From positions 124,001-188,000 of the forward strand of contig CAWDLZ010000004.1 of assembly GCA_963803265.1 (NCBI GenBank): a stretch of DNA of 64,000 nucleotides. Direction: 5' to 3'. Each line of letters begins with the position of its first letter. The first letter of the stretch is position 1. Below are positions 9,331 through 17,807 of the stretch, piece by piece. The stretch comes from CAIKMD01 sp963803265. GTDB lineage: Bacteria > Pseudomonadota > Alphaproteobacteria > ATCC43930 > CGMCC-115725. The notes under the pieces were generated by a model, which was given only the letters and a program-made list of their open reading frames with translations, did no database searches and was not told where the DNA came from. The translations under genes and the position numbers were made by a program.

Positions 9331-10519
9331 CCGAAGCGGCGGCGCGCTGCTTGGGGCTGGGCCATAGCTCCTTGCTAGCAAGCCGCGCGCCCGCAACCAG
9401 GGCGTCGAGCTTCGCCCAGCAGATCTTGGCCTGCTTGACGCGCGGGCCGAGCCCGCAATCCGTGCCGGCCATCACATGCTCGCGGCCAACCAGCTGGGCG
9501 TAACGCACCAGCCGCTGCGCCACCAGCTCGGGATTCTCGATGAAGTCGGTGCAATGGCCGACGACGCCGGGAATGAGCGTCGCGTCCGCCGGCAGCTTCG
9601 CTTTGGCGAACACCGTCCATTCATGCTCATGCGCCGGGTTCGAAGCTTCGATCGAATATTCGCAGGCGCGCACGCGGAACAGCAGGTTGACGATATCCTT
9701 CAGGGGAATGTCGTCCTGGTGGGGTCCGTGGAAACTGCCCCAACAAACGTGGAGCCGGACTTTCTCGCGCGGGATGCCGCGCAGCGCATGGTTGAGTGCA
9801 TCGACCCGAAGTCGCGCATATCTGCGGTACTCGGCAACGGTCATGTCGGGATACATCAGCCAGCCATCAGGCAGATCCGGATCGTCGATCTGCAAGAGGA
9901 AGCCGGCGTCGACGATCGTCTTGTATTCCTCATGCATAACGTCGGCGATCGCCTCGAGATAAGTCTCGTCGCTCGGATAATGTCGGTTCCTCAGCCAATG
10001 CTCGATTGTGCCCGGCGTATTGGCCGGCAGATAGGCCTGGCGGTACTCGACCCCTTCGAGCGCAGCCTTGAAATTAGCGATATCCTGCTGCAGATCGGCT
10101 TGGCCGACATATTTGAGCGGCGCATTGCAGATGAAGACGGTCTTGGGCGGATCGAGATTGACGAAGCGGGCGTGACCGGCCGCGAAGAACTCGCGAAATT
10201 TCCTGATGTCGCGCGCCCCAATGCTGAGCGGTGGGGGATCCTTGCTCGCATCGAACGGACGAGTTTCGAAACCGGAGATCCGGTTGGCGCAGTACTGCGT
10301 GAACGAGGTCTTGCTCGGCTCGCCGTCATTGATGCTGTCGATGCCGATTGCGACCTGGCGTTGAACGGTCTCGGCGAGCTCGGCCGCGAGCAGCCGCGAC
10401 AGCTCGCCCTCGTCATAGGGCCGGTTCTCAGCTTTGGCCCATACTAGCTTGGTGAGTTCGGGCGAGCGGGGCAGCGCCCCGGCATGGGTCACGCGAATGC
10501 GGTTGCCGTTGTCGGCCAT
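9269..10519 (-). CDS. Cobalamin-independent methionine synthase C-terminal-like (MetE core) methyltransferase
   Basis: A 416-residue stand-alone homologue of the catalytic C-terminal barrel of MetE; full MetE is about 750 residues. The zinc/thiol site is recognisable: His and Cys in RLHVCWGS, Glu in SIEASNP and Cys in GTDCGLGPR. The start at 10519 (MADNGNRIRVTHAGALPRS) matches the core family. The final 30 residues are a basic, low-complexity tail extending into the convergent esterase gene. It lies 27 bases downstream of the amidohydrolase gene on the same strand. Core MetE proteins use varied methyl donors. Here the catabolic setting suggests a methyl-transfer or demethylation role, but this is inference. 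Confidence 0.8.
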   Translation of the reverse strand: MADNGNRIRVTHAGALPRSPELTKLVWAKAENRPYDEGELSRLLAAELAETVQRQVAIGIDSINDGEPSKTSFTQYCANRISGFETRPFDASKDPPPLSIGARDIRKFREFFAAGHARFVNLDPPKTVFICNAPLKYVGQADLQQDIANFKAALEGVEYRQAYLPANTPGTIEHWLRNRHYPSDETYLEAIADVMHEEYKTIVDAGFLLQIDDPDLPDGWLMYPDMTVAEYRRYARLRVDALNHALRGIPREKVRLHVCWGSFHGPHQDDIPLKDIVNLLFRVRACEYSIEASNPAHEHEWTVFAKAKLPADATLIPGVVGHCTDFIENPELVAQRLVRYAQLVGREHVMAGTDCGLGPRVKQAKICWAKLDALVAGARLASKELWPSPKQRAAASVKKRSARTPKARGRGSRRRS

Positions 10520-10545
10520 GTTCTGTGCGCCTTTATGTCTGTAGC

Positions 10546-11480
10546 TCAACCGCGCAAGCGCGGAAACATATCCCGGGCGTTGCCTTCTTCGATCGCGTAA
10601 AGATCGCCGTCGCTGAGGCCGAGCCCGCGCATTCCGCTCTTGGTCGCTGCCATCATACCCCAAGGAAAATCGCTCCCGAAGAACACCTGAGTCGGCGGCA
10701 CCAGCTTGAGCACACCGGCGAAGGTTACGGGGTTATTCATGCTCGCGGTATCGAAATTGAGCCGTTTCAGCTCGTGCTGCGCGCCGTTCGGCAAGGCCTT
10801 GCCGAGCCGGGCGGAAGCAAAACCGGCGAGGCGGCCCGCGATCGTGGGCAGCGCGCCTCCGCAATGCGAGAAAATGAAGCGGATATCGGGGCAGCGGGTG
10901 AAGGTGCCTCCGACGAGAAACTCGCGATTGCGCGCGCGTTGTCGAACATGAACTCGAGGATTGCGTGCGGGAGGGCCGGCTGCAGATTGACGCAGCAATC
11001 GACTGCGGCGGGATGCGAATAGACGATCGCCTTGCGGCGATTGAGCTCGTCATAGACCGGCGCGAAGCCGGCATCGCCGGGATATTTGCCGTCGTAATTC
11101 GTGAGGACGCAGATACCGTCCGCCTTAAGCACGTCGAGCGCATAGGCCAGTTCGGCGAGGCTGCCGTCCGTGTCGGGCAGCGGAATGGTCGCGAAGAATC
11201 CGAAGCGGCCGGGATGGTCGCGTACCACTTGCGCCTTGTACTCGTTGAGGATGCGCGCGAGCTTGCGGCTTTCCTCGACCTTGCCGGTCCAGCTTCCGGG
11301 GGCTGAAATCGAGAGAATCGAGGTCGCCGCGCCGGTCTTGTCCATCTCGTCGATCGACCAGTCGGGCGTCCATTCGGTCAGCTTTTCGCCCCAATAGCCG
11401 GTCCGCTTGATCCGCGGTTCTTGAATCGACAGGAATCGCTTCTCCATGATGTGATGATGGACGTCAACGATGCCGGCCAT
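10546..11480 (-). pseudogene. Amidohydrolase (ACMSD-like), frameshifted
   Basis: The gene starts at 11480 with MAGIVDVHHHIMEKR, behind an RBS GGAGGA. The paired histidines near the N-terminus are the first metal ligands of the ACMSD/gamma-resorcylate decarboxylase family. Further motifs are VYSHPAAVDC, and, in a second frame, FIFSHCGGALP and FFGSDFPWG, which carry the later His and Asp ligands. The frame changes near 10921-10928; a single missing base would join the two parts. The restored product is about 311 residues. Members decarboxylate or hydrolyse ring-derived acids. It precedes the MetE-like gene in a two-gene unit. Confidence 0.75.
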
Positions 11481-11643
11481 GGCGTGCTCCTCCCGCTGGC
11501 GCGCTGTTGTGCCGGGAAAGCTACCAGCCGGCGATAGGAGACGCAATGTCGCCGCGTCGACTTTCGCGGCCGATATTGCTTACAATGCGATAAGGCTGCG
11601 CTCGCGAAGAATGCACGACGAGACGATGGGAGGCGCAAGATTC

Positions 11644-12678
11644 ATGCCCAATCATGCCGATTGCCGCGCATCGATGTGGCGCCGCCGGGCTTGCCGTGCG
11701 GCCTTCGCGGTCGTTGCGCTTGCCCTTTGTGCGCCGGATCGTGCGGCGGCGGAGCATATCAAGATCGGCATGTTGCTGACCGCTGGTGGCGGACCGCCCT
11801 ACGTTGCGAAGGAGAAGGGATACTTCACCGCCGAAGGACTTGATGCCGAATTTGTGCCCTTCGACGCCGGGCAGCCAGTCGTGGTGGCGACCGTCTCGGG
11901 CGATGTCGATTTCGGAACCGCGGGCGTGACCAGCGCGCTTTACACGCTCGCCGCCGAGGACGCGCTGACCGTCATTGCCGGAAGCACCTATGACTTGCCG
12001 GGCTTTCCTGCGGCAGGCGTCGTTGCCTCGAACCAAGCTTATGCCGCGGGCATGACCTCGCTCAAAGACCTCGCCGGACATTCGACGGCGCTGACCACGA
12101 TTGGGTCAACCTATCACTACGCGATGGCGATCGTGGTCGGAAAATATGGCATAGACCTCAAATCCGTGCGCACCCTTCCGATGCAATCGCTAGCGAATGA
12201 CGCCTCCGCCGTCATCGGCGGACAGGCCGACACCGCGATGCTGACCTCGAATCAGATTCTCCCAATGCTGTCCCGCAGCCAAGCCAAGCTGCTGGCCTGG
12301 GCGGGCGAGGAAGTGCCATGGCAAGTCGCGGTAATGTGGACCTCGACCAAGACCGCGAACGAGCGCGCGGATACGGTCACGAGATTCCTGCGCGCGGTTC
12401 GCCGCGGATCGCACGATGCCTACGCCGCATTCGTCGGTCCCGACGGCAAGCGCCACGACGGCCCAACCGCGCCGGAGATCACCGCGATCATCGCGAAATA
12501 CATCAACCTGCCGGTCGAGCAGACCAAGAGCGCGATCGGATATACCGATCCCGATCTCCGCCTCGACGAGAAGGACATCGCGCGCCAGATCGCTTGGTAC
12601 CAGGCGCAGGGCTTCATCAAGGGCGATTTCGGAGTCGATAAGGTAATCGACAAGCGTTACGTCGTACCGCTACCGTAG
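11644..12678 (+). CDS. ABC transporter substrate-binding protein, NMT1/NrtA-SsuA-like
   Basis: A 344-residue exported binding protein. The start at 11644 gives a basic N-terminus (CRASMWRRRACRAAF), a hydrophobic core and an AAA cleavage zone, with GGGAGG upstream. The mature part begins EHIKIGMLLTAGGGPPYVAK and shows the NMT1 pattern (KEKGYFTAEGLDAEFVPF, then SGDVDFGTAG). Such proteins deliver small organic anions, sulfonates, nitrate or thiamine precursors to an ABC permease. No permease or ATPase gene is adjacent, so it is an orphan component here. It sits divergently from the amidohydrolase gene and ends before a strong intrinsic terminator. Confidence 0.8.
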   Translation: MPNHADCRASMWRRRACRAAFAVVALALCAPDRAAAEHIKIGMLLTAGGGPPYVAKEKGYFTAEGLDAEFVPFDAGQPVVVATVSGDVDFGTAGVTSALYTLAAEDALTVIAGSTYDLPGFPAAGVVASNQAYAAGMTSLKDLAGHSTALTTIGSTYHYAMAIVVGKYGIDLKSVRTLPMQSLANDASAVIGGQADTAMLTSNQILPMLSRSQAKLLAWAGEEVPWQVAVMWTSTKTANERADTVTRFLRAVRRGSHDAYAAFVGPDGKRHDGPTAPEITAIIAKYINLPVEQTKSAIGYTDPDLRLDEKDIARQIAWYQAQGFIKGDFGVDKVIDKRYVVPLP

Positions 12679-12718
12679 CGATCAAGACCGAGGCAGAACC
12701 TCGCTAGCCGAGGCATCG

Positions 12719-12759
12719 CCGCTCGCGGATCTCTGATTTCCGAGCAGCGAGCGGTTTTT
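12719..12759 (+). terminator. Rho-independent terminator
   Basis: CCGCTCGC (12719-12726) pairs perfectly with GCGAGCGG (12747-12754), with a 20-base loop, followed by TTTTT at 12755-12759. It lies 41 bases after the stop of the binding-protein gene on the same strand and should end that transcript. Confidence 0.72.
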
Positions 12760-12888
12760 CCCCTCGACGCCTAGTGCTGCCGCGAGCTTCACGCAGCTCA
12801 AGCTTCCAGCCGGTTCCCGATCCAGAGGCACCGCCAATCGGGCCCGAACGTCACATCCCAAACTCGCTCGCAATCTTGCGCCGACCGG

Positions 12889-13695
12889 CTAGGCCTTGTC
12901 AACGACGTCGAAATAGTCGTTGATCGAGCGCAGCAGCGCGACCGCGACACTTTGCTGGTAAGCGGTCTCGCGCAAGGCGCGCTCTTCATCGCGGTTCGAC
13001 AGGCAGCCGATTTCGACGAGAGCCGACGGAATGTCGGGTGCTTTCAAGACGACGAAAGCAGCGGAACGGTGCGCATTGCTCAGCAGCTTCACGCGATGGC
13101 CGAGCTCGACGACGAGCTGGCGCGCCAATTGGATCGATAGATTGTTGGTTTCGCGCCGCGCCAGATCGAACAGGATATCGTTCACTTCCGGATCCGCGGC
13201 ACCGAAATTGATTCCGGCGACCAGATCGGATTTATTCTCGCGCTCGGCCACGGCCGCAGCTTCCGCGTCCGAGGCTCTGTCGGACAGGGTGAATACCGAC
13301 GCCCCGCGCGCGCCCGCCTCGGGCAGCGCGTCGGCATGGATCGACAGGAACAGGTCGGCGCCGTGCGCGCGAGCATGCGCGACCCGGACTTCGAGCGGCA
13401 CGAAGGTATCGTCGGTCCGGCTCATATAGACCTTGAAGCGCCGGCTCGCCTCGAGCCGGCGGGCGAGATCGAGTGAAGTCGACAGCACGATGTCCTTCTC
13501 ATAGGTGCCACTCCGGCCAATGCAGCCGGGATCGATCCCACCGTGTCCGGCATCGATCACGATGCCGTGCAGCTTCGACGCCGGCGCGCCGATGCGCCTC
13601 TCGACCGCCCAGGCGGAATGGAAGGGCGCCAGACCGGCTTCGGCTGCCGCTACGCCCAACGTCTTGAGAAGTCCCCGCCGATTGATCCTATTCAT
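12889..13695 (-). CDS. N-acetylmuramoyl-L-alanine amidase (Amidase_3), Tat-exported
   Basis: A 268-residue amidase that cuts the MurNAc-L-Ala bond of peptidoglycan in the periplasm. The Amidase_3 zinc site is visible: His in VIDAGHGG, Glu in YEKDIVLS and His in LSIHADAL, plus catalytic Glu in ALVEIGCLSN. The N-terminus INRRGLLKTLG followed by a hydrophobic stretch and an Ala-rich end is a twin-arginine signal, as in AmiA/AmiC. No LysM or AMIN domain is present, so the protein is catalytic domain plus signal only. ATG at 13695 is preferred; a GTG at 13710 is in frame. Confidence 0.88.
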   Translation of the reverse strand: MNRINRRGLLKTLGVAAAEAGLAPFHSAWAVERRIGAPASKLHGIVIDAGHGGIDPGCIGRSGTYEKDIVLSTSLDLARRLEASRRFKVYMSRTDDTFVPLEVRVAHARAHGADLFLSIHADALPEAGARGASVFTLSDRASDAEAAAVAERENKSDLVAGINFGAADPEVNDILFDLARRETNNLSIQLARQLVVELGHRVKLLSNAHRSAAFVVLKAPDIPSALVEIGCLSNRDEERALRETAYQQSVAVALLRSINDYFDVVDKA

Positions 13696-13824
13696 GGTAT
13701 GGACCACCACTGGCTTTCGCCGCCCAAACCGAATCTCTCTGTGCCGTTAAAGCACCATCGAGGTTAAGGCTAAGTTAAAACTTAGAACTTGTCCATATCC
13801 GACTGTAAATCAAGGCAAAAAAAA

Positions 13825-14820
13825 TTAGGAAGCTCTTAAATCGACGACAATTCTGCCGCGGATATCGCCGTGCAAAATTCGTCGTCCCAGTTCCGGCAAA
13901 GCCGACAGGCCGACGAGTTCTGTAATCGCATCGAGCTTCGCCATCGGCAGGTCGCGCGCGAGTCTGTCCCAGGCTGCGCGGCGCCTTTCGAGGGGACACA
14001 TCACCGAATCGATGCCCAAAAGATTTACCCCGCGCAGCAGAAACGGAATGACCGAGCTCGGCAGATCGCTGCCGCCGACGAGACCGCAGGCGGCGACCGA
14101 GGCGCCGTAGCGGAGCTGAGTGAGGATGGTAGCGAGCGTCGCGCCGCCGACCGCGTCGATCGCGCCGGCCCAGCGCTCGCTGTCCAAGGGCCGAACCGGA
14201 CCCTTTGCCAGCTCGGCGCGGTCAATCAGCGCTTTGGCACCCAAGCCTCGCAGATAGTCATGTACCGCGGCGCGGCCGGTCGATGCCGTGACAACATGGC
14301 CCAGCGCCGCCAGCACCGCCACGGCGACGCTGCCGACGCCGCCCGCGGCGCCCGTCACCAACACTTCGCCGCCGCCGGGCGCGAGGCCGTGCTCTTCCAG
14401 CGCGATGACCGCCAACATCGCCGTGAATCCGGCCGTGCCGATCGCCATCGCCCGCTTCAGGGACAGGCCGGCAGGCACCCTGACGAGCTGCGCCGCCTTG
14501 ACCCTGGCCTTGCCGGCATAGCCGCCCCATTGTGCTTCGCCGACACGCCAGCCGGTGAGCAGCACGGCGTCGCCCGGCTGGAACGCCGACGAATCGGATT
14601 GCGCGACGGTGCCGGCGAAGTCGATCCCAGGGACATGCGGGTATTTCCGCACCAACCGGCCTATGCCGTTGAGGATCATCCCGTCCTTGTAGTTGAGAGT
14701 CGAATAGGCGACGTTCACAGTGACTTCGCCCGGCGGCAGCGCGCTTTCCGGCAGGGTAGCGAGGCGCGACGAAATCTTGCCTTCCGCCTCTTCGAGCAAC
14801 AAGGCCTTGAAGTCGCTCAT
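13825..14820 (-). CDS. acuI: Acrylyl-CoA reductase-like zinc-free medium-chain oxidoreductase (AcuI/YhdH family)
   Basis: A 331-residue MDR-family oxidoreductase. Features typical of AcuI/YhdH are YSTLNYKDG, PGIDFAGTV, the NADPH loop LVTGAAGGVGSVA, and SVMCPLERRRAAWDRLA near the C-terminus. The family reduces acrylyl-CoA to propionyl-CoA with NADPH. Its start codon overlaps the stop of the upstream thiolase gene (shared base 14820), so translation is probably coupled. With the thiolase this suggests acyl-CoA side-chain metabolism. The symbol is given by family resemblance; substrate specificity is not proven. Confidence 0.82.
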   Translation of the reverse strand: MSDFKALLLEEAEGKISSRLATLPESALPPGEVTVNVAYSTLNYKDGMILNGIGRLVRKYPHVPGIDFAGTVAQSDSSAFQPGDAVLLTGWRVGEAQWGGYAGKARVKAAQLVRVPAGLSLKRAMAIGTAGFTAMLAVIALEEHGLAPGGGEVLVTGAAGGVGSVAVAVLAALGHVVTASTGRAAVHDYLRGLGAKALIDRAELAKGPVRPLDSERWAGAIDAVGGATLATILTQLRYGASVAACGLVGGSDLPSSVIPFLLRGVNLLGIDSVMCPLERRRAAWDRLARDLPMAKLDAITELVGLSALPELGRRILHGDIRGRIVVDLRAS

Positions 14821-15986
14821 CAGCGCAGCCTTTCGAGAATGCTGACGTAATTGGCGACGGCGGCGCCTCCCATGTTGAAGGTCGCGGCAAGCTTCGGGTC
14901 CTTGACCTGGATGCCGCCGGCCGTGCCGGTGAGTTGCATCGCCTGAAGGACATGCATCGATACGCCGGTCGCACCGATTGGATGCCCCTTGGCCTTAAGG
15001 CCGCCCGAGGGATTGACCGGCAGTGTGCCGCCCTTATACACCCTGCCCTCCATGATCGCGCGCGCGCCCTGGCCCGGCGGCGTGAGCCCCATCGCTTCAT
15101 AAGTCAGCAACTCGGCAATGGTGAAGCAGTCATGCACCTCGGCACAAGATAGATCGGCGAGCGCGACGCCGGCCGAGGCCAGCGCGCGCCGCCAAGCCAG
15201 AGCTGGCCCTTCGAAGGCGATGATGTCGCGCCTACTCATCGGTAGGAAGTCGTTGACCTGCTCGGCCGCGCGGAAGACAACCGCCTTCTCGCATTGGAGG
15301 GCGGTTTCGACGTCGGCGAGAACCAGCGCCGCCGCGCCATCGGACACCACCGAACAATCGGTGCGGCGCAATGGGCCCGCGACCAGCGGGTTCTTGTCGG
15401 ATACCGTTCGACAGAATTCGTAGCCGAGATCCTTCTGCATCTGGGCCATTTTGTTAAAGGCGCCGTTTTTGTGGTTCTTGGCTGCGATCAAGGCGAGCGC
15501 GTCCGCCTGGTTGCCAAAGCGTTGGAAATAGGCCTCGGCGATACGGCCGAAAACGCCGGCGAAGCCACCCTCGATGGCGCCCTCTTCCTTGAGATAGGCG
15601 GCGCGAATGAGAAGATCGCCCACCGCCGCGCCGCTGACCTCGGACATTTTCTCGACGCCCACCACCAGGACTTTGCGCGCGCGGCGTGCCGCGATGGCAT
15701 TCAACCCTTGATAGATAGCGGCCGAGCCGGTCGCACAGGCATTTTCGACCCGCGTCGCGCGCTTAAAGCGCAAGGCAGGATCGAGCTGCAACGCCAGCGA
15801 GGATGGGAACTCCTGGCGCACGAAGCCGCCATTGAAGGTGCCGATGAAGATCTCATCAATCTCGGCGGTCTCGAAGCCGGAATCCGCTATCGCTTCGCCG
15901 GCCACCGTGAGGAGCAGCAATTCGATGTCCTCGGATTCATGCTTGCCGAAGCGGGAATGGGCCCAGCCGACGATGCAGGCGGTCAT
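14820..15986 (-). CDS. Thiolase family protein (acetyl-CoA acetyltransferase/SCP-x type)
   Basis: A 388-residue thiolase of the non-canonical, lipid-transfer-associated type. The nucleophile Cys is in VENACATGSAA, the second active-site region is EVHDCFTIAEL, and NPSGGLKAKGHPIGATG supplies the GHP His. These proteins make or cleave beta-ketoacyl-CoA, often in sterol or aromatic side-chain degradation. No DUF35/OB-fold partner gene follows; instead the acuI-like gene overlaps by one base. It is divergent from pyrC. Confidence 0.87.
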   Translation of the reverse strand: MTACIVGWAHSRFGKHESEDIELLLLTVAGEAIADSGFETAEIDEIFIGTFNGGFVRQEFPSSLALQLDPALRFKRATRVENACATGSAAIYQGLNAIAARRARKVLVVGVEKMSEVSGAAVGDLLIRAAYLKEEGAIEGGFAGVFGRIAEAYFQRFGNQADALALIAAKNHKNGAFNKMAQMQKDLGYEFCRTVSDKNPLVAGPLRRTDCSVVSDGAAALVLADVETALQCEKAVVFRAAEQVNDFLPMSRRDIIAFEGPALAWRRALASAGVALADLSCAEVHDCFTIAELLTYEAMGLTPPGQGARAIMEGRVYKGGTLPVNPSGGLKAKGHPIGATGVSMHVLQAMQLTGTAGGIQVKDPKLAATFNMGGAAVANYVSILERLR

Positions 15987-16066
15987 GTTCTCCTCCTTGG
16001 CGGCGACACTTCGCCGATAGAGGCTGTATATTAGCAGCCGTAAGAGTGATCGCGAGAGGCAAGCGT

Positions 16067-17089
16067 GTGGAAGCCCTGACGCTGCGTCGTCCTGACGATT
16101 GGCACGTGCATCTGCGCGACGGCGCGATGCTCGAGGCGGTATTGCCCTTCACCGCGCGCGCTTTCGCCCGTGCCATCGTCATGCCAAATCTGACGCCGCC
16201 GGTAGCGAGTGTCGCGGCCGCGGAAGGCTATCGCCAACGCATCCGCGCGGCGCTACCGAAGGGCGCGGATTTTACCCCGCTGATGACGTGTTACCTTACC
16301 GACCAATCCAATCCGGACGAGATCGAGCGCGGCTTCCGCCACGGCGTCTTCACTGCGGTGAAGCTCTACCCGGCACATGCTACGACTAATTCCGCCGCGG
16401 GCGTGACCGACATCGCAAAGACATGGGCGACGCTGGAGCGGATGGAAAAGATCGGCATGCCGCTTTTGATCCATGGCGAGGTCACCGATCCCGAGGTCGA
16501 CATCTTCGATCGCGAGACCGTGTTCATTGAGCGCGTGCTCGCGCCACTGATGCACATGCTTCCGGGCTTGAAGATCGTGCTCGAGCACATCACGACGAAA
16601 CACGCCGCCGATTTCGTCGCCGCCGCGGGACCCAATCTTGCGGCAACGATCACCCCGCATCACCTTGTCATCAATCGCAATGCGCTTTTTCAGGGCGGGC
16701 TGCGCCCGCATTTGTATTGCCTGCCGATCGCCAAGCGCGAGGGCGATCGTCTGGCGCTCCGGCACGCCGCCACTTCGGGCACGCCCAAGTTCTTTCTCGG
16801 CACGGACAGCGCGCCGCACCCGGTCCACGATAAGGAGCGCGATTGCGGCTGTGCAGGAATTTTCTCGGCACCCGCCGCGCTCGAAATCTATGCCACGGTG
16901 TTTGACGAGGAGAACGCTTTGGCGCGTCTCGAAGCCTTCGCTTGCCTGAACGGCCCGCGCTTTTACGGCCTGCCCACGAACGAACGGCACATCACGCTGA
17001 AGCGTAAAGCCTGGACCTTGCCCGAACGAACCGGGAGCGTGCGGCCTTTCCTGGCCGGCCAAACCATCGCTTGGACGATCGATGCCTAA
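16067..17089 (+). CDS. pyrC: Dihydroorotase (class II, PyrC)
   Basis: A protein of about 340 residues that interconverts carbamoyl aspartate and dihydroorotate in pyrimidine synthesis. Zinc-site motifs are DDWHVHLRDG at the N-terminus, VKLYPAHATTNS with the carboxylated Lys, LLIHGE, LEHITTKHA and FLGTDSAPHP. These match E. coli-type PyrC rather than the PyrC-like/AllB class. GTG at 16067 is chosen because GAGAGG sits at 16054-16059; an in-frame GTG at 16046 would add seven residues. Its stop overlaps the convergent protease gene by four bases. Confidence 0.93.
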   Translation: MEALTLRRPDDWHVHLRDGAMLEAVLPFTARAFARAIVMPNLTPPVASVAAAEGYRQRIRAALPKGADFTPLMTCYLTDQSNPDEIERGFRHGVFTAVKLYPAHATTNSAAGVTDIAKTWATLERMEKIGMPLLIHGEVTDPEVDIFDRETVFIERVLAPLMHMLPGLKIVLEHITTKHAADFVAAAGPNLAATITPHHLVINRNALFQGGLRPHLYCLPIAKREGDRLALRHAATSGTPKFFLGTDSAPHPVHDKERDCGCAGIFSAPAALEIYATVFDEENALARLEAFACLNGPRFYGLPTNERHITLKRKAWTLPERTGSVRPFLAGQTIAWTIDA

Positions 17090-17658
17090 TAATAGGAGAC
17101 CGTTAGGACACCGTCACCGATCTCGAAACTCCGGAGGCCGCGCAGGAAGCTCATGCCAAGCAAGGATTCCGTGCCGGAGTGCGGCATCACCGAGGCAGCG
17201 ACATTATGGAGCGTCGCCTGACCGAGGCAGACTTCATAGAGCGTGATCGAGGCGTTAAAATTTCGGCCATTCGCCGTGAGCATCGGCCGATCGAATTTCA
17301 AGGACGCGGTATCGATCCCGATGGCGCGGGCATGATCAAGCGTGAGCGACACGAGCGACGCGCCGGTATCGACCACCATCGGCAGCGATTTGCCATTAAT
17401 CACACCCGTGACATTGAACTGACCACGCGCATCGACGCGATAGGTTTCGGTGTGGAAGGCTTGTGGCGCCGTTTCCGGCTCGGGCGGTCTGGGGCCAGCG
17501 GCGAGTCTAGGCGGCGGTGCGGACGGGGTCTCCGCGCCGCTAAAATGCATGAGCTTCGGTACGGCAAAGGCGGCGCCGCTACAGAGCGCCAACCACAGCA
17601 ACGACCGGCGCAGCATCCTGCCGCCGCCAAGATCCTTCGGTCGATCGTAATTGCTCAT
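17086..17658 (-). CDS. Clan AA (retropepsin-like) aspartic protease, membrane-anchored
   Basis: A 190-residue protein with a short cytoplasmic head, one hydrophobic segment (LLWLALCSGAAFAV), a Pro-rich linker and a single retropepsin-like domain. The active motif is MVVDTGASLVSL, and LLGMSFLRGLRSFEI near the C-terminus corresponds to the flap/ILG region. This is the layout of the TIGR02281-type periplasmic proteases common in Alphaproteobacteria, which act as dimers. It lies downstream of the asparagine-synthetase-like gene on the same strand, 149 bases away. The substrate is unknown. Confidence 0.82.
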   Translation of the reverse strand: MSNYDRPKDLGGGRMLRRSLLWLALCSGAAFAVPKLMHFSGAETPSAPPPRLAAGPRPPEPETAPQAFHTETYRVDARGQFNVTGVINGKSLPMVVDTGASLVSLTLDHARAIGIDTASLKFDRPMLTANGRNFNASITLYEVCLGQATLHNVAASVMPHSGTESLLGMSFLRGLRSFEIGDGVLTVSYY

Positions 17659-17807
17659 CGTCGCGCAAGTCTAACGGCGGTGGCGTTAAGGGATTGTCAC
17701 TGTAAGGGCATCGGGCGTGGCGCAATTCGCGAAGATTTTAGCGAACTTCGCGCGGCCGAGCCGTCTCAAGCCAAATCCCAAACTTCGTCCGCGATCTCGG
17801 CGACGAG

